Shown: positions 25,348 through 34,207 of the stretch, in pieces
Layout of the letters: each line of letters begins with the position of its first letter
Position numbering within the stretch: the first letter of the stretch is position 1
Source of the DNA: Aestuariibacter sp.
GTDB lineage: Bacteria; Pseudomonadota; Gammaproteobacteria; Enterobacterales; Alteromonadaceae
Direction: 5' to 3'
Assembly (NCBI GenBank): GCA_017794925.1
Contig: CP051238.1
Span: 2,103,138-2,167,137 of the forward strand
Length of the DNA: 64,000 bases
Notes under the pieces: model-generated
Seen by the model: only the letters and a program-made list of their open reading frames with translations
Database searches by the model: none
Told to the model about the DNA's origin: nothing
Translations under genes and position numbers: made by a program

Positions 25348-27588
25348 ATGAATGAAACGCATCTAGCCACAAAAACCAGACGGACCTATATTGTTATTAC
25401 GCTTCTCGGCAGCTTGCTTGCGCTAAGTGTTTACGCACTGGCTCAAGCCGTACAGGAAACGGCTATGCGGTTTATGTCCCAGGACCTGGCTCTTTACAGT
25501 GAAACGCAACAGGTAGGACAGTTACTCAGCGAGCAGGAGCGGATTCTGTATGAGTACTACGCAACCACTGAGCCAGTCCTCTATACCGAAAATTACATGC
25601 ACAACTTTCATCAGCTCACCGATTTACTTACGGTGGTGAGTAACGATGGCGGAAACAGTCATTCAATTGGCATGGTCAATGCCTATCTTCTCTCCGCTTA
25701 CGATACGGCCAAAGCGTTAGATGAAAACCTGGCGAGTGATGTTACCGATTGGGACCTGGCCCGTGAACAACTTGCTGAGATCAGCGAACTTCGCAGAGCT
25801 TCTTTACCGCTATTGAGCGAAATCGAAGCCGAAATAAACGCCTCAGTAGCGCAGGGGTACGATGATATTAGGGATTTATTATCGATAACGGTGTGGTTGG
25901 TTATTGTGTTTTCTGTTGGTGTGGGAGGGATGAGTATTTACTTGGGACGCCATGCTGCACGATTTATATTACTGAGTTCCGAAAACGAAAAATTGGCCCT
26001 GTTTCCCAAGCGAAACCCTAATCCGGTTATTCGGCTGGATGCCAAAGGCCATCTGCTCTACGCAAACCCTGCCGCGTCTCCTTTACTGGAAGAATTATTC
26101 GACAGTGGTGAGCCAGCATCCTCGTCTCCGGCCAAGTGGCTGAACAACTACCTGAAGTCCGCGAAGTATGCCGGCGACGCGTGCTCGCAACACACTCGCC
26201 AAATCGCCAGTCGACATTATCTGATGCAAAGTCACTGGATTGCCGACCATCAAACCTTTGATTTGCACCTGCGCGACATTACCGAACGCCAACAAGCGGA
26301 AGATGCGCTGGCGTTTCAGGCGTACCACCATCCGGTAACAAATATAGCGAACCGGACTTTTCTTGAAAAAGTGGTAAACGGCCATCTGCAACAAAAACGC
26401 GGTTTTGCTGCGGTAATGATAGACGTTACTGACTTTAAAGTGCTTAGTGAGAACTATGGTTTGGCGGATGCTTTGCTCTGTGTGTACCAGGTGGGGGAAG
26501 TCCTGCAAGCCAGAACGGCTTCCCTTGCCAATAATTTGTCAAAGGATATCCAGCTGTTTCATATTGCTGATGCCTGTTTCATGCTCCTGGTTGCCCCCGA
26601 CTCTCAGGCAACAAAATGTATCGATCACCTGGCCAAGCAATTCACCCAGGCATTGCAAACTCCGATAGGGGACATGCGATTTCATCTGACATTCGGTTGT
26701 ACGGTTTATCCAGCGCAAAGTGCGGATTATGCGGGTATTATGCTGCACTCAAACATTGCTGTTGAGTCAGCTATTTCTTCCGGTAAACAGGTGCATTACT
26801 TCAGTAACGATGACGGTGATCGCCATCAACGCCGTCTGATGATCACACAGCGGTTGGAAAAAGCCATCGATGAGGGTGTATTAACCTTGTATTTCCAACC
26901 CAAACAGCATTTGGCTCAGGGTCAGGTAAAAAGCTGCGAAAGTTTATTACGTTGGTTTGACGAGGGAGAGTTTATCTCACCTGCGGAGTTTATTCCCATT
27001 GCGGAACGTAGTGGTCTCATTCTGCCGTTAGGGGAATGGGTATTGGATCAGGCCTTTGATCAGGTACGTCAATGGCATCAGCAAGGCAAAGATATTCAGG
27101 TAGCGATAAATATTTCACCTCGGCAATTTATGCAGCCGGACTTTGTACAAGGCATAGCAAGGCGGCTCGATAGTTATGGCGTACCGCCGAATTTAATAGA
27201 GCTTGAACTTACTGAAACCTCGGTGATGGAAACCGGCGCAGCAGCGCGTCAGGTGCTGGTAGCCCTGCGAGATCTGGGGGTCAGTTTATCGATTGATGAT
27301 TTTGGTACCGGCTACTCGTCACTGGCCTATTTAAGTGGTTTCCCGGTAGACAAAATAAAAATAGACAGGTCGTTTGTGCAGTTCATGGATGAGCAGCCAG
27401 AACAACAGGCCATTGTATTAACCATTTGCCAATTAGCGAAGAACCTGGGCTTGTCTGTGATTGCGGAAGGCGTTGAAACCGAGGCTCAGCGTGTGCTTCT
27501 CGCCTCATTTGGATGTGATTATATTCAGGGGTATTGGCTGGCGAAACCGATGCCAGCCAATGAAGTAGAACACCTGTTTGTGGATTAG
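25348..27588 (+). CDS. Membrane EAL phosphodiesterase with degenerate GGDEF domain
   Basis: A 746-residue protein: TM1 at about 13-35, a periplasmic helical region, TM2 at about 180-202, a linker, a GGDEF-like domain and a C-terminal EAL domain. The GGDEF signature is replaced by IADAC (about residue 405), so cyclase activity is very unlikely. The EAL domain keeps its catalytic set: ExLxR in CESLLRW (about 530), Asn in INISPRQF, Glu in ELTETSVM, DDFGTGYSSL, Lys in DKIKIDRSF and Glu in AEGVE. It should therefore degrade cyclic di-GMP. Its stop overlaps the convergent fadE stop by 4 nt. Confidence 0.92.
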   Translation: MNETHLATKTRRTYIVITLLGSLLALSVYALAQAVQETAMRFMSQDLALYSETQQVGQLLSEQERILYEYYATTEPVLYTENYMHNFHQLTDLLTVVSNDGGNSHSIGMVNAYLLSAYDTAKALDENLASDVTDWDLAREQLAEISELRRASLPLLSEIEAEINASVAQGYDDIRDLLSITVWLVIVFSVGVGGMSIYLGRHAARFILLSSENEKLALFPKRNPNPVIRLDAKGHLLYANPAASPLLEELFDSGEPASSSPAKWLNNYLKSAKYAGDACSQHTRQIASRHYLMQSHWIADHQTFDLHLRDITERQQAEDALAFQAYHHPVTNIANRTFLEKVVNGHLQQKRGFAAVMIDVTDFKVLSENYGLADALLCVYQVGEVLQARTASLANNLSKDIQLFHIADACFMLLVAPDSQATKCIDHLAKQFTQALQTPIGDMRFHLTFGCTVYPAQSADYAGIMLHSNIAVESAISSGKQVHYFSNDDGDRHQRRLMITQRLEKAIDEGVLTLYFQPKQHLAQGQVKSCESLLRWFDEGEFISPAEFIPIAERSGLILPLGEWVLDQAFDQVRQWHQQGKDIQVAINISPRQFMQPDFVQGIARRLDSYGVPPNLIELELTETSVMETGAAARQVLVALRDLGVSLSIDDFGTGYSSLAYLSGFPVDKIKIDRSFVQFMDEQPEQQAIVLTICQLAKNLGLSVIAEGVETEAQRVLLASFGCDYIQGYWLAKPMPANEVEHLFVD

Positions 27589-29882
27589 GCGTTAACAACT
27601 GTCGACAACGAGAAATCAAATTCGTCAACATTGATTACCCGCTTACGCAAGTCGTCTGCGTCGGCGACTTGTGCAGCTTCCGCTTCGGTCAATACACCTG
27701 CAGCGAGTGCAGTATCCCTGAGTTGGAAAATACTGCCTTTACGAGGCAGTGTTTTGGCTTTTTGTGCTGCCCGTACTTTTTTGACCAGCGGGGTCAGATT
27801 GTTGATGGCGGTCATGGCGTCATTCAGCACGCGAACAGCGTCATCCTTCTCAGTGCCCACATAGCAGAGCGGTGTAAGGTCATTCCGGTATGTCTCGTTA
27901 GTACAAAGCTCGAACGCCAATTGGGTTTTCACATTATCGTGCACTGCTGTGAAGCTGCTGCCCCATGGGAACAATAAGCGCTTAAGTAGTGTACCTAACA
28001 CAGGATTGGAAATGTGGCGACAGAATCCTTTAAGCGCCTCTTCACAATTCACCAGGCTCTCACGAACTAGGAAATCGACCAAAGGTTGCTGCTGCGGATT
28101 GGCACCTGTTGCATAGAAATGTTTGAGCACGGCACTCGCCATGTACAACTCGCTCAGCACGTCTCCCAAACGGGCAGACAACATTTCACGACGCTTCAAC
28201 TCTCCACCTAGCATTAGCATGGCGATATCGGAGCAGAACGCCAGAGCTTTACTGATTCGGTGAATCTGTTGCATATGACGCTTGTTGGCGTCCTGTTTCG
28301 GTACACTTACAAAGCGAGCACCTGTCAACCCGCCGAATAATGCCGAGAATGCATTACCCACAGCAAATTTCACATGCTTAAATAATAAGGGTTCAAATTG
28401 ATTTAAGCCTGTATTGAAGTCGGGTTCAGCCGCAGCCATCATTTCTTCAAATACATAAGGGTGGCAGCGTGTAGCGCCTTGTCCAAAGATCATTAGGTTA
28501 CGGGTCAGTATGTTGGCACCTTCAACAGTAATAGAGACTGGCAAAGCAGTGTACAACGAGGCCAGGTAATTATTTGGCCCCATTTGAATGCCTTTTCCGC
28601 CGTGAATATCCATGGCGATGTTAATGCTTTCACGGGCCAGTTCAGTCATATGATACTTGGCAATTGCGGTGACTACACCGGGCTTTTGACCGAGGTCGAT
28701 TGCGCCCGCAGTGAGACGTCTGATAGCTTCAGCCTTATAGGCATTAGCCGCCAGCTGTGCAAGCCCTTCCTGTACGCCTTCAAATTCATACAAGGAACAA
28801 CCAAACTGCTGGCGAATGGCGCTGTAAATGGCGGTGGTCTGTGCGCTAAGATGCGCATTACCGGCAGACAGTGCGGGTAACGAAATCCCGCGACCGGCCG
28901 ACAGGCATTCAATCAGCATTCGCCAGCCTTTACCGGCGTAGTCTTTTCCGCCAATAATCCACTCCATAGGAATAAAGACATCTTTCCCTCGGGTGGTGCC
29001 ATTCATAAATGCCTGTTCGAGAGGCAAGTGGCGGTTGCCAACTTCAACGCCTGGGTGGCTGGTTGGAATTAGTGCGCAGGTAATACCAATATGTTTGTTA
29101 TCACCCAATAGTCCGTCCGGGTCTTCAAGTTTAAAGGCAAGGCCTAATACCGTTGCTACCGGGGCGAGGGTAATATATCGCTTCTCCCAGTTCAGACGAA
29201 TCCCCAGCGTTTCCTTACCTTCAAATTCGGCCATGGTGATAATGCCGGTATCCGGAATGCCGCCTGCATCTGAGCCAGCTTCCGGGCCGGTTAGTGCAAA
29301 ACACGGAATATCCTGTCCTTTGGCTAAACGTGGTAACCAGTAGTCTTTTTGCTCTTGTGTTCCATAGTGACTCAACAGCTCGCCGGGACCCAGTGAATTT
29401 GGCACCATGACGGTAACCCCAGCGCTCAATGAACGACTTGCAATTTTCGATACGATTGTTGAGTTGGCTAACGCAGAGAATGCCTTACCACCGTACTCTT
29501 TTGGAATGATCAGTGAGAAAAAGCCTTTTTCACGCATGTACTGCCAGGCTTCATCACTAAAGTCCTTGCGATTGTGAACTGCATCAAAGTCGTCAATGAG
29601 TGACATGAGTTCGGTGACTTCGTTGTCGATAAAGTCCTGTTCTTCTTTGGTTAGTTCAGGCAACGACAGGGAATAAAGCTTTTCCCAGTCCGGCTTGCCT
29701 TTAAATAAATCCGCTTCCAGCCAGACTGAACCCGCTTCCATCGCTTCGCGCTCTGTTTGACTCAGCGGAGGGAGAACCCGTTTAAACAGTTTGAACGCCG
29801 GACCGGTTATCCATTGCTGACGCAACGACGTTGTCCAAAATAATAAGAAGAGTGCAACAACAACGATTATCCAAAAAAGCAT
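27585..29882 (-). CDS. fadE: Acyl-CoA dehydrogenase FadE, membrane-anchored form
   Basis: A 765-residue FadE-type enzyme, the first step of fatty acid beta-oxidation (acyl-CoA to trans-2-enoyl-CoA, FAD-dependent). An N-terminal membrane helix (IIVVVALFLLFW) is followed by the dehydrogenase core with FALTGPEAGSDAGG and the VEGANILTRNLMIFGQG segment, then the extra C-terminal DUF1974 domain that sets FadE apart from short acyl-CoA dehydrogenases. AGGAAC precedes the ATG. A long inverted repeat lies 48 nt upstream of the start. A paralogue lies at 45449-47689 without the membrane helix. Confidence 0.93.
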   Translation of the reverse strand: MLFWIIVVVALFLLFWTTSLRQQWITGPAFKLFKRVLPPLSQTEREAMEAGSVWLEADLFKGKPDWEKLYSLSLPELTKEEQDFIDNEVTELMSLIDDFDAVHNRKDFSDEAWQYMREKGFFSLIIPKEYGGKAFSALANSTIVSKIASRSLSAGVTVMVPNSLGPGELLSHYGTQEQKDYWLPRLAKGQDIPCFALTGPEAGSDAGGIPDTGIITMAEFEGKETLGIRLNWEKRYITLAPVATVLGLAFKLEDPDGLLGDNKHIGITCALIPTSHPGVEVGNRHLPLEQAFMNGTTRGKDVFIPMEWIIGGKDYAGKGWRMLIECLSAGRGISLPALSAGNAHLSAQTTAIYSAIRQQFGCSLYEFEGVQEGLAQLAANAYKAEAIRRLTAGAIDLGQKPGVVTAIAKYHMTELARESINIAMDIHGGKGIQMGPNNYLASLYTALPVSITVEGANILTRNLMIFGQGATRCHPYVFEEMMAAAEPDFNTGLNQFEPLLFKHVKFAVGNAFSALFGGLTGARFVSVPKQDANKRHMQQIHRISKALAFCSDIAMLMLGGELKRREMLSARLGDVLSELYMASAVLKHFYATGANPQQQPLVDFLVRESLVNCEEALKGFCRHISNPVLGTLLKRLLFPWGSSFTAVHDNVKTQLAFELCTNETYRNDLTPLCYVGTEKDDAVRVLNDAMTAINNLTPLVKKVRAAQKAKTLPRKGSIFQLRDTALAAGVLTEAEAAQVADADDLRKRVINVDEFDFSLSTVVNA

Positions 29883-29929
29883 TGTGGTTCCTTAGTGTGT
29901 AGGGAATGTGTGTCAATTTTTTTAAAATC

Positions 29930-29969
29930 AAACAGGTGTTTAAATTTTGTGGAATTTAAACACTTGTTT
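29930..29969 (-). promoter_or_regulatory. Inverted-repeat operator upstream of fadE
   Basis: Two 17-nt arms (29930-29946 and 29953-29969) are complementary except for one base. Each contains an AAAC-N4-GTTT unit (AAACAGGTGTTT and AAACACTTGTTT). This resembles the binding site described for the TetR-type fatty acid regulator PsrA in gammaproteobacteria. It lies 48-87 nt upstream of the fadE start and 202 nt upstream of the divergent membrane protein gene. Confidence 0.55.
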
Positions 29970-30170
29970 TAATTTTCGTCAACACCTGGATACCGGGTAA
30001 TTTTTTCACTTTGAATAGAAAATTATTGCCTGTTGCGTTAGTGGCCATCTGCGTAGCGATCAATCATATAAGAAAAAATTAATAAAAATCAGTGTGGTAG
30101 AACTGTGGCGTAAAACTTGATTGGTGATGTACATATGTCATTGATTGAAATGTCAAAGGAGTAAGTGATT

Positions 30171-30716
30171 ATGGCAAATCAACATTCAATTCGAGCAGAC
30201 CTAGCGGGAGTAGAAAATACCCAGTTAGCATCGATATTTGCTGAACAGGACAAAGCAAAGTACACCATTAGTGAAGTGATTCGTCACACGCCGGTTGCGC
30301 CAGAACAAATCACTGTGATCAGCCCAAATGATCCGGACTTCAATAGAAAACTGGAAGGCGAGAGCAGGGAACTGGGCAAGATGATGTGGTATTCCCACCT
30401 GATTTTAGGCGGCGCAGGTTTGCTCATAGGCATGATAGTGGCTTACGTGCTGGTGGAGTTTGGTCCGGCACTTACCCAGAATAATCCGTTATTTACTTAT
30501 GTCGCCATGATCAGTCCTGGCATTTTCATTGGATTGTTTGTGGCAGGATTATTGAGTCTGCGTCCTGATCGCACCGAAGTGATTGACGTAGTACGCGAAG
30601 CTGTGCGCAACAAACATTATGCAGTGATTGTGAATTTGCGCAAAGGACAGCCCGTAGACATCATCAGTGAGTTATTTTCTAAACACAGTCAGCGGGTCGT
30701 GGCTGCAGTCCAATAG
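30171..30716 (+). CDS. Two-helix membrane protein of unknown function
   Basis: A 181-residue protein. An AAGGAG site lies 9 nt before the ATG at 30171, which is preferred to the in-frame GTG at 30165. It has a soluble N-terminal 80 residues, two transmembrane helices (about 78-100 and 112-134, the second followed by SLRPDRTE) and a C-terminal soluble segment ending AVIVNLRKGQPVDIISELF. That tail is reminiscent of sensor-like or stress-protein folds, but I do not recognise the family. It is divergent from fadE and may share its control region. Confidence 0.65.
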   Translation: MANQHSIRADLAGVENTQLASIFAEQDKAKYTISEVIRHTPVAPEQITVISPNDPDFNRKLEGESRELGKMMWYSHLILGGAGLLIGMIVAYVLVEFGPALTQNNPLFTYVAMISPGIFIGLFVAGLLSLRPDRTEVIDVVREAVRNKHYAVIVNLRKGQPVDIISELFSKHSQRVVAAVQ

Positions 30717-30798
30717 CAGAATTAACTCCGCTTTTCCTGAGCGAGGCTCTGGGGTATAGTTTTACGCTATTGCCCCGCTTCTAAAGGACTTTTCGACT

Positions 30799-31428
30799 AT
30801 GGCTATCCACGAGATTCAACATCCTCTTATTCAGCATAAGATTGGTTTGATGCGGGAAGCGCAAATAAGCAGTAAGGATTTTCGTGAATTAGCCGGCGAA
30901 ATTGGCAACTTGTTAACTTACGAAGCCACCCGGCAGTTGCCCACTGAAACCGTGGAAATAACCGGATGGACGGGTAAGCCACTTAAGGTACAGAGTATTA
31001 AAGGCAAGAAAATCACAATTGTGCCCATTCTTCGCGCCGGACTCGGGATGCTGGATGGTGTGTTAAAGCTTATCCCAAACGCAAAAATTAGTGTGGTAGG
31101 ACTTTACCGTGACGAAGAAACCCTGCAACCCGTTGCCTATTTTGACAAAGTGGTCAAGAACATCGACAAACGCACGGCACTTATTGTTGATCCCATGCTG
31201 GCAACAGGGGGGACCCTCATCGCCACTATCGATCTGCTAAAAGCAAAGGGCTGTAAAAAAATCATGGGGTTATTTCTGGTTGCGGCGCCAGAAGGGATTG
31301 AGGCCGTGGTTGATGCACACCCTGATATCGATATCTACACCGCTGCTATCGACGATCGTCTAAACGAAAAAGGGTATATTCTGCCTGGCCTTGGTGATGC
31401 AGGCGATAAAATTTTTGGCACCCGATAA
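30799..31428 (+). CDS. upp: Uracil phosphoribosyltransferase
   Basis: A 209-residue cytoplasmic salvage enzyme converting uracil and PRPP to UMP. The PRPP loop is [14 protein letters not shown], the N-terminal [12 protein letters not shown] is family-typical, and the uracil-binding C-terminus is present ([17 protein letters not shown]). Length and motifs are normal. No uracil permease is adjacent. Confidence 0.97.
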   Translation: MAIHEIQHPLIQHKIGLMREAQISSKDFRELAGEIGNLLTYEATRQLPTETVEITGWTGKPLKVQSIKGKKITIVPILRAGLGMLDGVLKLIPNAKISVVGLYRDEETLQPVAYFDKVVKNIDKRTALIVDPMLATGGTLIATIDLLKAKGCKKIMGLFLVAAPEGIEAVVDAHPDIDIYTAAIDDRLNEKGYILPGLGDAGDKIFGTR

Positions 31429-31483
31429 CCGTTTTCTTAATATCTAACTTACTGTTCTTAATCTTGTTTTATTTTTAGCCTTT

Positions 31484-31497
31484 TGATAACGCTTTCA
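31484..31497. promoter_or_regulatory. LacI-type operator upstream of the LacI-family gene
   Basis: TGATAACGCTTTCA is a near-palindrome centred on CG and fits the TGNNANCGNTNNCA pattern common to LacI-family operators. It is 162 nt upstream of the regulator ATG, so autoregulation is the simplest reading. Confidence 0.5.
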
Positions 31498-31658
31498 ATA
31501 TCAAAAAAGTTAAACGATTTAGCTTTTTAAGATGTTGTTTTATGCTAATATTTTTTTAAAAATAAGTTAAACTTAAATGGATTAAGAAGGTCTACTCTTT
31601 AACAGCCTGCCATTTCCAGTTGGCGCGAATAGAATAAATAAAGAACAGTACACTTGTT

Positions 31659-32681
31659 ATGAAGAAGCTCACGCTAAAAGATGTCGCCAAAGAGTTGGGC
31701 GTGTCGACTGCAACAATATCGAATGCCTTTAACCGGCCGGATCAACTGTCTGCGTCAAAACGCACGGAGATCCTGGATGCCTGTAAGAAAATTGGCTACA
31801 CGGGTCCAAACCGAGCAGCGCAGATTTTACGAAAAGGGCAATCAAACATAGTGGCGCTTATTCTGGCCGACAGTTTGGATTACATGGTTACCGATCCGGT
31901 AGCAAGTACGTTTATTCAGGGTGTATCCAGAGTACTGCGCGAGAATAACAAACACTTGTTGCTCTATGCCGGAGACTCCGAGTCGATAGCAGATGTTGTG
32001 GACTTTGTTGATGGCTTTATATGTTATGGCGCACCGCGTAACCCCGCGTTGTCCCAGCAGTTAAATCAACAGAGTAAACCCGTCGTTACCGTTGACTTTA
32101 ACCTTGAGGGACGCCCGGCTATTAATATTGACAACGAGAAAGCCAGTTACGAAATTGCCAAAGCTGCATTGACGCCTGGCGATCACGTCGCCATTCTTGG
32201 TTTGCGTTTAATTGACTCGCCCAGTACTTGTCGTATTTACGATAACCCCTTATTGAATGTTGAGTCATCCATTACGCACCGTCGTTTGGACGGGTATTGC
32301 GAAGCACTCAAAGAAGTGGGGATCACTGTCGATTCAGATTGGATCTGGAGCTTACCGGAAAACGATGTCGTGTATGCTGTGCAAGCGGCCAAGGAGGTGC
32401 TCAATAGTCAGCCTCGTCCTAATGTTATTTTATGTATGAGTGACATCATTGCCCTTGAGCTGTTGCAGTGTGCCATGTCGATGGGAATTGATGTGCCGGG
32501 TGAACTGAAAATTACCGGCTTCGATGGTATTGAAGAGGCATCCCGAACACGACCTTACTTGTCAACGGTCTGTCAGTCGAGTGTAGAGAAAGGCATGCAA
32601 GCGGCGAGCTTATTATTAAGCGGCGAAAACCGCTCTCTGTCGCTTTCTTATGAACTCAAGCTAGGGGAAACCATCGGCTAA
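31659..32681 (+). CDS. LacI-family transcriptional regulator
   Basis: A 340-residue repressor-type protein. The N-terminal helix-turn-helix and hinge are LKDVAKELGVSTATISNAFN and ILRKGQSN; a periplasmic-binding-protein-like sugar domain fills about 60-335 (NIVALILADS and MSDIIALELLQCAMSMGIDV). It is convergent with the halogenase operon across a 50-bp gap holding a hairpin, and probably senses the substrate taken up by the TonB receptor of this locus. Some LacI relatives bind non-sugar ligands, so the effector is open. Confidence 0.9.
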   Translation: MKKLTLKDVAKELGVSTATISNAFNRPDQLSASKRTEILDACKKIGYTGPNRAAQILRKGQSNIVALILADSLDYMVTDPVASTFIQGVSRVLRENNKHLLLYAGDSESIADVVDFVDGFICYGAPRNPALSQQLNQQSKPVVTVDFNLEGRPAINIDNEKASYEIAKAALTPGDHVAILGLRLIDSPSTCRIYDNPLLNVESSITHRRLDGYCEALKEVGITVDSDWIWSLPENDVVYAVQAAKEVLNSQPRPNVILCMSDIIALELLQCAMSMGIDVPGELKITGFDGIEEASRTRPYLSTVCQSSVEKGMQAASLLLSGENRSLSLSYELKLGETIG

Positions 32682-32689
32682 TTTGATGC

Positions 32690-32724
32690 AAGAGCCTGCA
32701 ATGAGTTTGTAGCAGGCTCAATTT
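32690..32724. terminator. Hairpin between convergent LacI regulator and halogenase genes
   Basis: GAGCCTGC (32692-32699) pairs with GCAGGCTC (32712-32719) over a 12-nt loop. The T tract is poor on both sides, so it is a weak or bidirectional terminator. Confidence 0.45.
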
Positions 32725-32731
32725 GCGGGTG

Positions 32732-34207
32732 TTACTGCGCGGAGAAGTTTAGCAGGCAACCTGAGAAAAACTGTTCCAGATTATTGTCTTTGTACAAATC
32801 GCCCTGATTAGGTTGATTGGCCGCCAGGCGCGGGAATGCACCGTAACCAGCAAGTAAGCAATGCCATGATGTTGAGCCAAAGTGGGAATCCAGTTTTTGA
32901 CGCTGGATTTCCTGTTGTAAGTCGCCCCGTCTGAACCACACATCAAGCAATTGCAGTAATGACTCCGACAGTACTTCGTTGTGACGGTTTGCCCGCCAGT
33001 ATTCAGAATCATTGCGGGTATTGAGCTTGTAGTGGGCTACTATATAGTCGCGTACGCGCTCAAAGCGTTCTCGGATTACTGCATTGTACTCATGCCGGTG
33101 CTGATCACTAAAGTTACCTTTTTCATAGTGATCCATGAAAATTTCGACACTGGTTTGCACCAGATGAAGGGCGGTGGCCTCCAAAGGTTCAATGAACCCC
33201 TGGGCTAAGCCAATGGCCAAACAATTTTTTGACCAGTGTTCTGTAACCTGGCCAACATTCATTTTTAAATGCCGCAGTTGTTTGCGCGCTTTATCCACCT
33301 TCAAGTGACGACACAATTCATCTTCAGCTTCTTCAGGTGAGGTAAATGCCGAACTGTATACGTAACCATTCCCGGTTCGGTTGGTGAGGGGGATTTGCCA
33401 TGCCCAACCCGCAGACAGCGCTGTAGACCGGGTTTGCACAGGCAGAGTTTCCAGTGCGTCGGTGGCACAAACTACCGCAGAGTCATTGAATAGATTATCG
33501 CTGAAAGACTGAAAGGGAACCCTTAAAGTTTGTTGTAATAACAGGCTGCGAAAGCCGGAGCAATCAATAAAGAGGTCTCCGTATATGGTTTCGCCTTCAC
33601 CCGTTTGGAGTTGAGCGATATCGCCATTGGGATGACACTTAACGTCGGTTATTTTCAAAGCCTTGTGAGTAACGCCTAGTGCCTGGGCATATCGCTGAAG
33701 AAAACCGCCTAATAACCCTGAGTCAAAGTGATAGCCATACTCTATTCGAAATGGGAAGTTGGCGGGTGTTTTGGGTGAGCGCTGGTATTTAGCCAGCCAA
33801 CCGTTAAATAAGAAGTCGCCAGGTGTAACGTTAACGTCGAGACCCAAGCGTCGGGTCATGCAGTTAACCTGAAAAGGGCGTTCACTGAAGGTATCTAACT
33901 GACTGATAAAGGGATGGGCGTAACTGTCTATGCCCGACTCAGGACTCCATCCGTCAAACTGTATACTGACTTTATACGTTGCATTACAAGCCGGCATCCA
34001 TTCGGTTTCGGCGATGTCCATGTCTTCAAAAAAGCGTTTCAAGGTTGGCGTTGACCCTTCACCCACGCCAATAATACCAATGTCAGGAGACTCTACTAAT
34101 GTGATGGCCACATGTTTGTGTTGCCAGCGTTTAGCAATCAGGTTGGCAGCCATCCAGCCGGCGGTGCCTCCGCCGACAATCACTATCCTTAACGGTGGTT
34201 GATTCAT
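32732..34207 (-). CDS. Flavin-dependent tryptophan-halogenase-family protein (second of pair)
   Basis: A 491-residue flavoprotein of the PrnA/tryptophan 7-halogenase family. The nucleotide-binding motif is IVIVGGGTAGWMAAN. The lysine that forms the halogenating chloramine is retained in NATYKVSIQFDGW, the WxWxIP motif in GWAWQIPLTNRTG, and the active-site Glu region in GFIEPLEATALHLVQ. This supports a functional FADH2-dependent halogenase; whether it uses chloride or bromide, and on which substrate, cannot be read. Its start overlaps the stop of the preceding halogenase gene in an ATGA, so the two are translationally coupled. No flavin reductase gene is nearby. Confidence 0.88.
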   Translation of the reverse strand: MNQPPLRIVIVGGGTAGWMAANLIAKRWQHKHVAITLVESPDIGIIGVGEGSTPTLKRFFEDMDIAETEWMPACNATYKVSIQFDGWSPESGIDSYAHPFISQLDTFSERPFQVNCMTRRLGLDVNVTPGDFLFNGWLAKYQRSPKTPANFPFRIEYGYHFDSGLLGGFLQRYAQALGVTHKALKITDVKCHPNGDIAQLQTGEGETIYGDLFIDCSGFRSLLLQQTLRVPFQSFSDNLFNDSAVVCATDALETLPVQTRSTALSAGWAWQIPLTNRTGNGYVYSSAFTSPEEAEDELCRHLKVDKARKQLRHLKMNVGQVTEHWSKNCLAIGLAQGFIEPLEATALHLVQTSVEIFMDHYEKGNFSDQHRHEYNAVIRERFERVRDYIVAHYKLNTRNDSEYWRANRHNEVLSESLLQLLDVWFRRGDLQQEIQRQKLDSHFGSTSWHCLLAGYGAFPRLAANQPNQGDLYKDNNLEQFFSGCLLNFSAQ

